Source: Spirochaetales bacterium (lineage in GTDB: Bacteria; Spirochaetota; Spirochaetia; SZUA-6; DRHE01). From it: DNA of 64,000 nucleotides. Below the pieces are notes generated by a model. That model did not search any database, had not been told where the DNA came from, and saw only the letters and a program-made list of their open reading frames with translations. How positions within the stretch are numbered: the stretch's first letter is position 1; each line of letters opens with the position of its first letter. The translations under genes and the position numbers were made by a program. The stretch lies in NCBI GenBank assembly GCA_030615505.1, contig JAUWZD010000005.1, positions 28,222 through 92,221 on the forward strand. The letters run 5' to 3'. Below, piece after piece: positions 8,532 to 17,956 of the stretch.

Positions 8532-8855
8532 GTGAAATACGAAGGTACGTGGCACATTTCTGAGATGGAAATGTGGGATGAGGATTACTTCAACATGGAG
8601 GTTCAAGCGTACGTCAGGATCGATTCCGAGGGGCTCGGCGAATTCCAATTTGGTTTGGTTTCCGGAGAAATAGACGGAGAGATTGTAGAAGACGGTACCG
8701 ACGAGAGATTCGAGTTCACTTGGGAAGGCAATGATGAATGTGATCCAGCTTTGGGCAGTGGCTGGTTCAGATTGAAAGACAAGAATAGTATTGAGGGAAG
8801 AATAAAGACCCACATGGGAGACAGCTCGGCATTCTCAGCGAGACGTGCGAAATAA
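8532..8855 (+). CDS. Conserved small acidic protein (KYEGTWHI family), unknown function
   Basis: 107 residues from a GTG at 8532, beginning KYEGTWHISEMEMWDEDYFN and ending FSARRA. The ORF track starts at 8511, but AAGGAGG lies inside that extension, 8 bases before the GTG at 8532. The family, as I recall it, also starts at (M)xYEGTWHI. The body is rich in aspartate and glutamate (EFTWEGNDECDPA, GSGWFRLKD) and looks like a beta-rich single domain. Homologues occur scattered in many phyla, often in mobile regions, and have no known function. Confidence 0.7.
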   Translation: MKYEGTWHISEMEMWDEDYFNMEVQAYVRIDSEGLGEFQFGLVSGEIDGEIVEDGTDERFEFTWEGNDECDPALGSGWFRLKDKNSIEGRIKTHMGDSSAFSARRAK

Positions 8856-8914
8856 TCGTGACCCGGCTTGATTCGAGAAATGTCAGCGACAATTACGTGA
8901 TCAACTATGAAGCT

Positions 8915-9290
8915 GTTAAAAATCGCTTTTCCGCCAATGTCCGCAACATTCGGCAACTTTCGCCGGAAGCGCACAAAAATTGGATCAAGATGGTCTGCTT
9001 TTCAATTTATTGAAAGGATAGAATTATTCACACTAAAACCATTGAGAACACGCCAATATTTCTTCAATTATAATCCGGTGTATTCAAGGATCATGCCGGA
9101 AAAACCATTGAAACCGGTTTGTCCGCCTTGCTTCGAGCCTGCCGTCCTGGCAGGCTTGTCTTGGTTTGTAGAGCGATGGAAAAATAGCTTCCAAAAAACA
9201 GGGACGTTTTTTGGAGCGTCGGGGAGCCGCAATATCAGGAAGCAAATAATGTTATATGCTCAGCTAATCCACCATCAGAAAAAACGGATC
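8915..9290 (+). repeat. Dispersed hairpin repeat B, copy 1
   Basis: This segment recurs in reverse orientation at about 28500-28800 and in part at 9750-9890. It contains a palindrome GCCTGCCGTCCTGGCAGGC and a second hairpin CCAAAAAAC...GTTTTTTGG followed by a strongly conserved GCGTCGGGGAGCCGCAATAT and AGGAAGCAAATAA. The ORFs drawn through both full copies translate differently outside the hairpin core, so I treat it as a non-coding, MITE-like element. Confidence 0.65.
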
Positions 9291-9407
9291 GGATCACTCA
9301 ATCTCTTACCTGTATATCATCCGCAGTGATTCTCTTCCTTTGATTCCCCCGGCCCTCTCCTTACCGGTTAACTAAAGCTGGAAGCTATGAGGTATTTTCT
9401 AGTCTAT

Positions 9408-9632
9408 CCGAAATACCAAACGGCAGCCGTATGGAAAGGCGGTTGACGGAAGAAAGAGGGGGGGGAATTAGGAAAGAAAGATAAGACGGCGATACGGAAC
9501 GAGGGATTGAGGATGCGGAAAGTTTCAAGAAAAACGGACCGATATTGTATTTCTCCCGTAACGATTATCTTATCTTGGTTTCCGGCTCCCTTGCCGGATA
9601 GTTTTATCTGATTTATTAAAGGCGCATTCTTA
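9408..9632 (+). repeat. Dispersed repeat A, copy 2
   Basis: A GA-rich block (CGGCAGCCGTATGGAAAGGC, GGTTGACGGAAGAAAGAGG) shared with copy 3 at 35605 is followed by a segment (GATATTGTATTTCTCCCGTA ... TTGCCGGATAG) shared with copy 1 at 7300. This is the longest copy. No gene is visible from 9330 to 9997 apart from repeats A and B. Confidence 0.7.
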
Positions 9633-9749
9633 TCTACAATTCTCACGTTTTTAAGCCAACCCAACTCTTTAGGAGCATTGCAATATTTCTTCGGATAGAA
9701 CCAGGCATAGTAACCGGATCAATCTAAAAAAGATCATTTAAAACAGATA

Positions 9750-9890
9750 GTCCGCCTTGCTTCGTGCCCGCCGTCGTGGCGGGCTTGGCTTTCTTTTTTA
9801 AGGGGTTGGAAAAATAGCTTCCAAAAAAACACGGATGTTTTTTTGGAGCGTCGGGGAGCCGCAATATCAGGAAGCAAATAACATTTTCCC
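9750..9890 (+). repeat. Dispersed hairpin repeat B, copy 2 (partial)
   Basis: It has the same order as copy 1: TCCGCCTTGCTTCG, a GCCCGCCGTCGTGGCGGGC palindrome, the A-tract hairpin and AGCCGCAATATCAGGAAGC. Here the A-tract and its matching T-tract both have seven bases instead of six, so the stem is kept by paired change. Confidence 0.65.
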
Positions 9891-9997
9891 TAACGCCTCC
9901 CCCGCCATCTTGATAAAGACAGAAAGAAAATGGGTTGTTTTCCATTGCTCCGGCTTCCTCGAAACTGATATTCTAAAGGCGGAATTAAAGATCCAAA

Positions 9998-11026
9998 ATG
10001 TTTGGATTAATCCTATGGCTCATAAAAATAATTTTGTTACCCCTCTCATCAACCAAAAAGGAGCTTATGGCAAGGGTACTGTTAGTGGAAAAAGAAAATA
10101 CCATTCTTAAACGTTCTTTAGAATTAAAACGGAAGAGGCTCAGATTCAATTTTGGGGATAGATTGTTTTATTCGGTCTTTAGCAGAATAGCATATAGAGC
10201 AAGATATCACTTCACTCTGGTAAAACCTGAAACAGTGCTGAAATGGATCAGGAGGTTTATCAAGGGGTACTGGAGTTTTGCCCAGAGGAACAATAGGAGA
10301 GGGAGGCCTGAGACGCCTTATGAAATAAAGCAGTTGGTATTGAAGATGAAGAATGAGAATATCTGTTGGGGGAATGGGAAGATACAGGGGGAGTTAGAGA
10401 AGTTAGGGATCAAGCTGGATAAAAGGACAATTGCTGGGATCATAGAAGATTTCAGGAGGAAAGGCAGAATTAGAAAGGGATTAACATGGTCGAAGTTTAT
10501 ACAGAGTCATTTATCAAGCCTTTATGGAATGGATTTTTTTACACTTGATACGATATTGGAAAACTCTTTTACATCTTCTTCATCATACACTTACAGACCC
10601 GCCAAATTGTCCGGTATGCTGTTACCACCAAACCGACAAGACAGTTTGTAAGGCAGCAATTAATAGAGTTTACATGGGATTTTAACGGCAAACGGATCTA
10701 TTTGGTGCATGACGGCTCCGGTGAGTTCCATTATCTCAATTATGATGATTTCGGTATAGAGGGGATCAAAATATCAGCGAATGCTCCCAACATGAATGCG
10801 TTCTTAAGCATGGTTTATCGGCTCTGCAAGAAGGGAAGCCTTTGACTGGTTTATTATCTTCAATGAAACTTAAGAATCAGGAGTATCCTGGCCGAATATA
10901 TCGGATACTATAATGAGAAACGTCCACATCAGGGAATTGCTCAAAAAGTACCAAAAGGATATACCCCGCAAAAACGAGGAAATATTATCACTTACCCAAT
11001 ACTGTCTGGGCTGCACCACCATTACT
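9998..11026 (+). pseudogene. DDE integrase-type transposase, frameshifted
   Basis: The first 190 codons read well: FGLILWLIKIILLPLSSTKK start, HTH region KPETVLKWIRRFIKGYW, GRPETPYEIKQLVLKM, then YGMDFFTLDT with the first catalytic aspartate. After about 10600 the frame shifts several times, giving YLVHDGSGEFHYLN (second aspartate) and AEYIGYYNEKRPHQGIAQKV (conserved C-terminus). The region with the catalytic glutamate (NMNAFxERF) is broken. It is a cousin of the intact element at 29430, and the same family order is seen. A good AAGGAG before an internal ATG at 10067 may reflect an alternative start. Dead copy. Confidence 0.8.
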
Positions 11027-11217
11027 AAAGATTGTTTTCGCTTAAGCTCTCCATATTCGATCCTCCCCTATTTTTTCATTTCAATAGCCAAACCGAGCTA
11101 TAATCGCTCGGTTCAGTGATAGCTTAAGAATCCCTTTAGAAAATATGATGTGACCCCCGCACCTGCAAAATCGTGGATTAGCCTTACCCTTAAGGAAAGG
11201 CGTAGACACGCCACATA

Positions 11218-12061
11218 CAAGAGTACAGTACGTTGGACTGGATGTCCACAAGAAATCGATCTAGGTATCGGTATTAAATGGTAAGAATGCTGCTCCTGAG
11301 ATAGAAAAAGCACTACCGAATCAGGAGACAAGGATCAAAGTTTTTTTGAAAAGCTAAAAATGCGAGGGTCAGTGATAGCCTGCTATGAAGCAGGGTGCAT
11401 TGGTTTCGAGTTGCAGAGGATACTCGAGAGCATAGAGGTTCCCTGTATAATAGCAGCACCTGGGTTATTACCCCGACGGCCGGGAGAGCGTGTAAAAACA
11501 GACAGGCGCGATGAGCGGAAGTTGGCTCGGAATCTTCGGAATGGCGAAGTTACGCCGATCCATATACCTACGAGGGAGGATGAGGCTGTCAGGGATTATT
11601 TGAGGATGCAAGGAGATTTCAAGGTGGAGAGAAAGAAGACCAAGCAAAGACTGCTGCATAATCTTATCTACGACAGCACTGTCGATGGTTGTAGAGGTCG
11701 GAGACTTCAGGCGGTTTACGAAGGCTGAGGAGTTTATGTCGTTTCTGGGGTTGGTACCTTCGGAGAATTCAAGTGGGGATAAACGAAGACAGAGAGGGAT
11801 AACAAAAGCAGGCAACTCCCACCTGCGCAGACTCCTTGTGGAGGCTGGCTGGCATTACCGATTCAACAGGGGAGTTGGCAAGCGCCTGATGGCGAGGAGA
11901 AAAGGACAGCTTGTTTGTGTTATGTCGTATGCGAACAAGGCAGGCAAACGGCTAAGCAAGAAGTTCAACAGGCTCACATATTCAGGAATAAGAAATCTCA
12001 GGTTGCTGTGACGGCTGTGGCGAGAGAATTAGCAGGGTTTATCTGAGGCCTGATGGTTGGT
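11218..12061 (+). pseudogene. IS110-family transposase, internally deleted
   Basis: VQYVGLDVHKKSI is the DEDD-domain start of IS110 transposases, followed by a stop. VKTDRRDERKLARNL and CYEAGCIGFELQRIL are further family motifs. At about 11670 the sequence jumps to VGDFRRFTKAEEFMSFLGLVPSE and KAGNSHLRRLLVEAGWHYR, the Transposase_20 C-terminal domain with its conserved serine. The central linker and much of the coiled region are missing. The element is inactive. DNA after 12011 still resembles IS110 trailing sequence. Confidence 0.85.
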
Positions 12062-12825
12062 CAAACAGCATAGGCGTTTGAGTTATGTTGGTTGAGCAAA
12101 TGGAAGAACTATTCAGGAATTAAGGAGAAAAAAAAAGTCCACTTCGAGTAGAGAGATGGGTAGAGAAATATCAGCGATACAGGAGAATCCTCGACTAAAT
12201 CTTAAGGCAGCTATGTGGCGACTTGCTGACTGGCTGATCCTTGCTATCCAGACAGAGGCAGCTCCGACGATCCAATTGGCCTGCAGGGCTTCCCTTACCA
12301 AAAGGGAAGTAATCCGCGAATATCAGACTGGTCTATCGCCGTGAATGGGTTTCTCTATCCTTCCCTCTCTTCCCGAGGTTTCAAGGAGGAAAGATTTTAA
12401 ATATCTATTTTTACAGTTGACAAAGGTAACATCATATCAGATTTATGACAATTCCATTATCGGATGTAATTTTTCACCCACACGGGGTAAAATTGGCAAA
12501 TTCGATGTATTGGGGCTGAAAACCGGCCTCAGGGGATCATTTTTGTGTGTACTTTATCAATGTACTGATACAAGGAAATGATTACAAAATTGGTGTATTC
12601 CTTTTAGATGGAATCGGTCTTCGACCCCTTAAGTAACCTTTTTCCTGTTAAAGAATTAGCTAATACATAGCCCAACATGCACCTCAATCGTTGTTGGGAA
12701 ATGACACTTCTATGTGGCACAAGTTGGCCTTGAAATCGGCCTGGAAATGTCTGTCAATACTTTGCTTTTCGCCATAAGATTCGATTTCTAAGGAGAATCA
12801 GGTCGGATTTACCAGATTCCCTCTG
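12062..12825. other. No gene recognised; IS-flank debris
   Basis: Several short ORFs occur but none resembles a protein and none has a convincing ribosome site. The 5' part still appears to be the trailing end of the IS110 element and the 3' part leads into the IS256 relic on the other strand. Nothing else was identified. Confidence 0.5.
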
Positions 12826-13180
12826 TTTTCCTTGATTTTTTGTCTATCTTGAATTATAACTTTTCCTACCATTTGTTGGAAAATTGCTCGGATTTTCGTC
12901 ACTTCCCGAACGCTCCGGTTAAAGCTCTCGACGGGGTTCGTCGTATAGATCAGCTTTCTGATCTCAGGCGAATACTTGAAGAACGTCGAGAGCTCAGCCC
13001 AATTCGATTTTCAGAATTTTGAAATGTGCGGATACTTCTCGTCCCAAGTCTTCGAAAACCGTTTCAGTCGACGTTTTTTGAGCGGCGTTTTCCGGCAAAA
13101 AAGCTTCATATTGATCCTTGAAATCACTCAATAGAAAAGCGTAAATGCCCATGATTGCTGGGCCTGCACCGCAACACTAT
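12826..13180 (-). pseudogene. IS256 (mutator-type) transposase C-terminal remnant
   Basis: On the minus strand, the frame reads RLKRFSKTWDEKYPHISKF, a stop, then KSNWAELSTFFKYSPEIRKL and IYTTNPVESFNRSVREVTKI. FKYxxEIRKxIYTTNxIESFNRxxRKxTKxRxxF is the hallmark of IS256/mutator transposases and includes the catalytic glutamate (VES). Everything upstream is gone and one stop interrupts it, so it is a relic. Confidence 0.8.
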
Positions 13181-13266
13181 AATATGCCACGAGTATCAAT
13201 TGCACCCGTCTGATCGATAGTTAGACTTCGGTGGATCCATGATGTTTGCTACCATCCTACCATTTG

Positions 13267-13818
13267 TTACTTTTCTTCGGGTTCGGGATAAGGCGGCTCG
13301 AACACCAGGCGCGCGAGCACATCGTACCACGTATAGTGTACTGAATAGACATCTCTCGAATCTACCAGTTTGACATAACGGGCCTGACCGGCCGGGGTAG
13401 GGTCACCGACTTCGATGCTGATGGTGTGCTCGTTTTCCAGGGTCAGGTTTATCTTCATTTGAGGATCTTTAAGGCCGTACATCTCAAGCTGCTCATCGGT
13501 TGCGTTCTCGGCAATGAGCCTTTCCGCTCCCGGGCCGCTCAGCAGAAGCGGTATGCCGCCTCCCCAGCGCTGCATGTCGACCTTCGGTCCGTCTGGCTTG
13601 TCGAAGTACCAATATTTGTCTTCGTGTTTAACCCAGGCCTCGCTTTTTCCTTCAGAGGGTAGGTTTATGGCTATAGTCTTGAGCTCCGTCATCTCGACCG
13701 ACCATACGAACGGCCGGGGTTCCGGCCGTGGCTCGGGCTCGGGTCGGCTGGAGATAAAAAAATACACCCCGAGAGCAACCAGAATTCCCGCCATGACGAG
13801 GATGGTGCGGACTCTCAT
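13267..13818 (-). CDS. DUF4340 protein, last gene of Gld-type ABC unit
   Basis: 183 residues with an N-terminal membrane anchor (about residues 5-22) and a single DUF4340 module: SVEMTELKTIAINLPSEG, a WYFDKPDG segment, EQLEMYGLKDPQMKINLTL and an EVGDPTPAGQARYVKL strand. DUF4340 proteins regularly follow GldG-like genes and are thought to be periplasmic or surface-facing parts of the same export system. The gene starts 1 base after the gldG-like stop. Many members have two or three repeats of the module; this one has only one. Confidence 0.85.
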   Translation of the reverse strand: MRVRTILVMAGILVALGVYFFISSRPEPEPRPEPRPFVWSVEMTELKTIAINLPSEGKSEAWVKHEDKYWYFDKPDGPKVDMQRWGGGIPLLLSGPGAERLIAENATDEQLEMYGLKDPQMKINLTLENEHTISIEVGDPTPAGQARYVKLVDSRDVYSVHYTWYDVLARLVFEPPYPEPEEK

Positions 13819-13819
13819 G

Positions 13820-15343
13820 CTATTTTCTGCGCCACCAGACGTAGCCTCCTGCCGCCAACAGGAGCAGCGGAAGCAGCCCCATGCTCGATATGTGGAGGAA
13901 TTTCACTTCCTCCGGGTTTAGCAAAAGCCTGCGGGTTGCGAGCACCTTGCGATCGACGGAGATTATCTCCTCGCCCGCTGTGAGCCAGCTCACGGCGGAG
14001 AGAAAGAGGTCGCCGTTGTTGCCGTTATGAAAATTCCGGTTCGATGCAAAGTCGGAATCGCCGATTACTATCAGGCGAGTGCCTTTAGAGGCCTCGGCTT
14101 GATCGGTGGGAGCGGTAGAGACGAGAGCACCGATGGCTAAAGGGCCTTGCCTGTCCACCTGCTCGTCTTGTTCAGGCTCTTCACCGATAGCAAAATCCTG
14201 CTCGAGCCAGGCTTCCCGGCTCGTCCAGACCAGCGCATCCAGTTTGACGTTGCCCGGTACCTCCTCCCGGGGAATCACGGCCGTAGCACCAGGGAAATAG
14301 GTCTCTGCCAGACCAAAGCTGTTTCTGGTCCTGGGGACCAAGGGACTGTCTCTGTTGGGGGCCACGTAGGATGTGGGGTCGATGAGGATTCCGTCCTGGA
14401 TATCCAGCCCCCACTCAGAGATAAGCTGCCTCAGCCCCTGGTAAGGATTCGGATTCAGGAGAATGAACACTCGCCCGTCGTTCTCCAGATAGGCCTTGAT
14501 AATCTCGAGCTCACCGCTCACCAGCGGCTGCTGCGGCCCTGCTATGACAAGAACAGCGGCGTCCGCGGGCACAGCGGGGGTGGCAACAAGGTCGAGCTCG
14601 CCTACCTGGAAGAGGTTGTCCCGAAGACCGCTCCTGGCGCTGTTATAGTCCTGATGAATGCTGCTTTCCCCGTGTCCCGTGAGGAAGTACACCTTTTTTT
14701 GCCGGGTTCCGGTGACTTCGAGGATGGCGCTGGTAAAGGCATGCTCCGCTTCGCCGGCTATCTGGGGCCCGAATACCTGCCGTTGCCCTTCCGTGCTCCT
14801 AAAGACTACCGCTCCGTACGTAGAGCCGAATCGATCTATGCCATACTGTCTGGCCTCGTCAGGGCGCAGTTCGGGATCTATCTCTCTCACTGTCAGTTGG
14901 TCGGTATAGTTCTGGTATTCCGCCAACAGGTTTTCGGCATAGCTTCTGACCGTTAATGGAATAGCGGGAGTGAAAAAGCGCACTATTTCCACTGGCTTAT
15001 GCAGCCTGGCCAGAACACCCTTTGTCTGGGAGGTAAGGGTGAACTGTGCAAGGCCGGTGAAGTCGAAGCGGTGATAATTGCCGACGCTGATAGCGTTGGC
15101 GAGCAGAATGATACCGATAAAGAGTGAAACCATCACGGTTGTGCTGAGGCCGAGCTTCCCCCGCCGGCTGACGAGGGCGCCTCTGACTCGCTTGAAATCG
15201 ATAATAATGGCAACGGCTATCAGTGCTGCCCCCAGGGCCAGAATACCCCAGGCAAAGTAGCGGATGCCGGGCAGGATGAACATGAGCAGCAATGCTGTGA
15301 ATAGGGATGCCAGCCCGAGTAGAGCTATGATCGCCGTCTGCAT
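13820..15343 (-). CDS. GldG-like ABC transporter auxiliary membrane protein
   Basis: 507 residues. Three N-terminal hydrophobic helices (about residues 3-22, 28-46, 67-88) lead into a large extracytoplasmic domain of the ABC_transp_aux/GldG type with KKVYFLTGHGESS, FILLNPNPYQGL and VIGDSDFASNRNF motifs. A final TM helix near residues 483-501 is followed by WWRRK. In Bacteroidetes GldG works with GldF and GldA in gliding or secretion; elsewhere the set is of unknown function. It abuts the permease gene directly (stop/start adjacent) and belongs to the seven-gene unit starting at oppD. Confidence 0.88.
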   Translation of the reverse strand: MQTAIIALLGLASLFTALLLMFILPGIRYFAWGILALGAALIAVAIIIDFKRVRGALVSRRGKLGLSTTVMVSLFIGIILLANAISVGNYHRFDFTGLAQFTLTSQTKGVLARLHKPVEIVRFFTPAIPLTVRSYAENLLAEYQNYTDQLTVREIDPELRPDEARQYGIDRFGSTYGAVVFRSTEGQRQVFGPQIAGEAEHAFTSAILEVTGTRQKKVYFLTGHGESSIHQDYNSARSGLRDNLFQVGELDLVATPAVPADAAVLVIAGPQQPLVSGELEIIKAYLENDGRVFILLNPNPYQGLRQLISEWGLDIQDGILIDPTSYVAPNRDSPLVPRTRNSFGLAETYFPGATAVIPREEVPGNVKLDALVWTSREAWLEQDFAIGEEPEQDEQVDRQGPLAIGALVSTAPTDQAEASKGTRLIVIGDSDFASNRNFHNGNNGDLFLSAVSWLTAGEEIISVDRKVLATRRLLLNPEEVKFLHISSMGLLPLLLLAAGGYVWWRRK

Positions 15344-16060
15344 TCAACGCCACCTGTCTGTCTCAGTCGATCTTATTGCCAAATAGAGGAATATGGCAGT
15401 AACGCTGAGGTAATAGACTACCGCTTTGGTGTCGACTACTCCCCTTACAAAATCAGGAAAATGCCGGGAGAGCGATAGATAGGACAGCAACTCACCCAGG
15501 GCCCCGGGAGCGAAGTTGCCTGCTATGCCCAGGAACCACAGGGTGAAGAGGATCCCCCCGGCGACGACCGCCGACACGATCTGATTCGAGGTCAGGGATG
15601 AAGCGAATATCCCTATCGCCAGGGCAGCGCTACCTAAAAGGAAGAGCCCGAGGTAGCTTGTGATAATGGGGCCCAGGTCAGGGTCGCCGAACACCATCAG
15701 GAGAATTGGATAGTAAAAGGTAAGCAGCAGCATCCCTGTCAGCATAGCCAGGCTGCCGATGAATTTCCCCAGTATGATCTCGGTGTCTCTCACCGGGACG
15801 GTGAGCAACAACTCCCATGTACCCAGCTTTTTCTCTTCAGCGATCAACCGCATTGTGAGCACTGCCGCAAACAGCAGTATCAGGATCTGGCCGGCTTCCA
15901 GGAACCCCCTGATGCTCGTGTCCGCGTAGTTTGTACCGGCAAGATACGTGGCAAAAAAGGTACCGCTCAGCGCCAGAAAAATAGCGGTAACGATGTAAGC
16001 CATGGGCGAGGTCAGGTACGACTTGAGCTCCTTGCGGGAGATGATGCATATGTTCTTCAA
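15344..16060 (-). CDS. GldF-like ABC-2 permease
   Basis: 238 residues with six hydrophobic helices and an N-terminal ISRKELKSYLTSPMAYIV, typical of ABC-2 permeases of the GldF/NosY type. RLIAEEKKLGTWELLLTVPV is the family's coupling-helix region. Its start overlaps the ATPase stop by 4 bases (ATGA type), so translation is coupled. It should form the membrane channel for the ATPase encoded just before it; the cargo is unknown. Confidence 0.9.
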   Translation of the reverse strand: MKNICIISRKELKSYLTSPMAYIVTAIFLALSGTFFATYLAGTNYADTSIRGFLEAGQILILLFAAVLTMRLIAEEKKLGTWELLLTVPVRDTEIILGKFIGSLAMLTGMLLLTFYYPILLMVFGDPDLGPIITSYLGLFLLGSAALAIGIFASSLTSNQIVSAVVAGGILFTLWFLGIAGNFAPGALGELLSYLSLSRHFPDFVRGVVDTKAVVYYLSVTAIFLYLAIRSTETDRWR

Positions 16061-16983
16061 CCTTTCACCTCCGCGGTGGTGAGACTGAGGAAGATGTCCT
16101 CGAGGCTCATCTCGACGGACTCCATGGCCAGAAGCGTCCAGCCGTTCCGGACCAGGTCTTCCGTTATCTCCCCGCGTGGCTCCTGGTCAGAAGGATACTC
16201 CACGATATGGTAGGGCTTCTCGTAGCTTACCGCGCGAATGCCGTGCAGCTGCCTGAGCCGGTCAGTCACCTTTTCAACAGGGCCCTGCACTTTCAGGCGG
16301 ATGCGATTACCACCCTTCAGGAGGGTGGAGAGGTTCTCGATACGATCCTGCGCCGCTATCCTGCCCTCATGGATAATGATTACCCGATCGCAGATCATGC
16401 TTACCTCGGACAAGATGTGGGTGGAGAGTAGAATGGTGCGCCGCTTGCCCATTTCCTTTATGAGGCCTCTCGTCTGGGCTACCTGGATGGGGTCGATGCC
16501 GATTGTCGGCTCATCCAGAATCAATACCTCGGGGTCATGAATGATCGCCTGTGCCAGTCCGACCCGCTGCCTGAAACCCTTTGACAGCTTGCCGATGATC
16601 ACATCGATGTAGTCCTCGAGGTGGCATGTCTCGACCACCTCATCGATCCGGATTTTCGTTCTCTTCTTGTGCAATCCCCTGAGCCTGGCCACGAAATAAA
16701 GATACGCACGAGTGGTCATATCGGTGTATAGAGGTACTATCTCCGGCATGTAGCCGATGAGCCGGCGCCCGTCCAGGGAATTGTTCATCATATTGTAGTC
16801 GCCCACCCATACATCGCCGCGGGTAGGCATGAGATAACCTGTGATGATACGCATGGTGGTCGTTTTCCCGGCGGCGTTGGGGCCCAGGAACCCTACGATT
16901 TCGCCTTTCTCTACATTGAAGCTGATGTCATCGACCGCCAGGTGCTTGCCGTAGTATTTGGTCAGATTCTGAATCCGTATCAC
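16057..16983 (-). CDS. GldA/CcmA-type ABC transporter ATPase
   Basis: 308 residues. Walker A GPNAAGKTTT near residue 35, signature LSKGFRQRVGLAQA, Walker B EVLILDEPTIGIDP and switch histidine STHILSEV are all intact. The ~80-residue C-terminal extension after residue 220 is usual for GldA and other ABC-2 drug/polysaccharide exporters. It energises the permease encoded next. It begins 16 bases after the parvulin gene, inside one long operon. Confidence 0.92.
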   Translation of the reverse strand: MIRIQNLTKYYGKHLAVDDISFNVEKGEIVGFLGPNAAGKTTTMRIITGYLMPTRGDVWVGDYNMMNNSLDGRRLIGYMPEIVPLYTDMTTRAYLYFVARLRGLHKKRTKIRIDEVVETCHLEDYIDVIIGKLSKGFRQRVGLAQAIIHDPEVLILDEPTIGIDPIQVAQTRGLIKEMGKRRTILLSTHILSEVSMICDRVIIIHEGRIAAQDRIENLSTLLKGGNRIRLKVQGPVEKVTDRLRQLHGIRAVSYEKPYHIVEYPSDQEPRGEITEDLVRNGWTLLAMESVEMSLEDIFLSLTTAEVKG

Positions 16984-16999
16984 TTTTCCCTACCCGGTC

Positions 17000-17953
17000 T
17001 CACCTTTTCATTCTTTGAAGCTGCCACTTTGCCCAGGCATCGGTTTCGGTATCATAGCCGTTGTTGAAGCCGTGAAACTCCACTTTGTGATACTGCTGTT
17101 CCTTCTTCAGCCATTCATCCAGGGCTCTGGCCTTGACCCTCTGCAGAGAAGCTTCATCTATCTCCCGGGCAGCGACCCTTTCAGATACCATGACGATGGC
17201 AAAAGTCTGTTCGTTGAGATAGAGGGGCTCGCTGACCTCACCAACACCGAGCTCATCAAAGGCAGCTCGGGTAAGGCTAGGGTTGAGAGCGCCGCGAGGG
17301 AACCACCCCATGTCGCCACCGTTCTGCTTTAACTCCTCCTCCGAGGACACTTCCCGAGCCAGCGACCCGAAATCCTCTCCAGCGGCCAGTCTCTCTTTCA
17401 CCTTTTTAGCATCATCGAGTCGCTTCACCGGAATCATATGAAGGTGGACCTGTTCGGCTACGGTAGGGACCCTTTCTGCAAGATACTCTCTCAGCCGCAG
17501 GGTCAACAGGTTTGTACTCGCCAGGTCTCTGAATTCGGGACCCGAGAGTCGGCTTTCGTTTAGCTGTTGACGATACCACTCTTTGAAATCACTCTCTGTT
17601 ATAGTATCGCTTTTACCTCGGGCTAAACCCTTGAGAAACTGGTCGATATCCTGCTCGTGAATAGCGATGTTGTATGGAGGTTTGGGGGCTGCCTGCTTGA
17701 TTATAGCTTCACTCGTGAGTGTCTGCAGCATAGCAAGAGGCTCTCTACCGGATAAATAGACCCTCTTGAGGAAGTAATGCATTGTGATCGATGTGTCACC
17801 CACTACCAGCACGGTTGTTCGAAAAGGCGCCGTCCGGTCCTGGTAAATGGCAACGCCGATTATAGCTCCGATGACAGCGACAACCGCGGCGGCGAGGATT
17901 ACGGTCCGAATTCTCGCCTTCGACTCGGCATTTTGACGTTTTTTTGGCTTCAC
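17000..17953 (-). CDS. Membrane-anchored parvulin-type peptidyl-prolyl isomerase (PrsA/SurA-like)
   Basis: 317 residues: basic N-terminus, one TM helix (about residues 17-36), a helical SurA-N-like region (LVVGDTSITMHYFLKRV), then a rotamase domain from about 165 to 265 (VHLHMIPVKRLDDAKKVKERL, GDMGWFPRGAL, GVGEVSEPLYL). Such proteins fold exported polypeptides outside the cytoplasmic membrane. It lies 3 bases after oppF and 16 before the Gld ATPase, so it links a peptide importer with a Gld-type system in one transcript. It may assist folding of the binding protein or of GldG/DUF4340 partners (inference). Confidence 0.87.
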   Translation of the reverse strand: MKPKKRQNAESKARIRTVILAAAVVAVIGAIIGVAIYQDRTAPFRTTVLVVGDTSITMHYFLKRVYLSGREPLAMLQTLTSEAIIKQAAPKPPYNIAIHEQDIDQFLKGLARGKSDTITESDFKEWYRQQLNESRLSGPEFRDLASTNLLTLRLREYLAERVPTVAEQVHLHMIPVKRLDDAKKVKERLAAGEDFGSLAREVSSEEELKQNGGDMGWFPRGALNPSLTRAAFDELGVGEVSEPLYLNEQTFAIVMVSERVAAREIDEASLQRVKARALDEWLKKEQQYHKVEFHGFNNGYDTETDAWAKWQLQRMKR

Positions 17954-17956
17954 TTA

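Noticed and set aside
8907-9329. 140-residue ORF through repeat B
   Set aside because: The equivalent frames in the other repeat copies diverge at the ends and the conserved parts are hairpin arms, so it is treated as a repeat rather than a gene.
14147-14956. 269-residue plus-strand ORF opposite the GldG-like gene
   Set aside because: Antisense shadow of a well-supported gene; no ribosome site or family.
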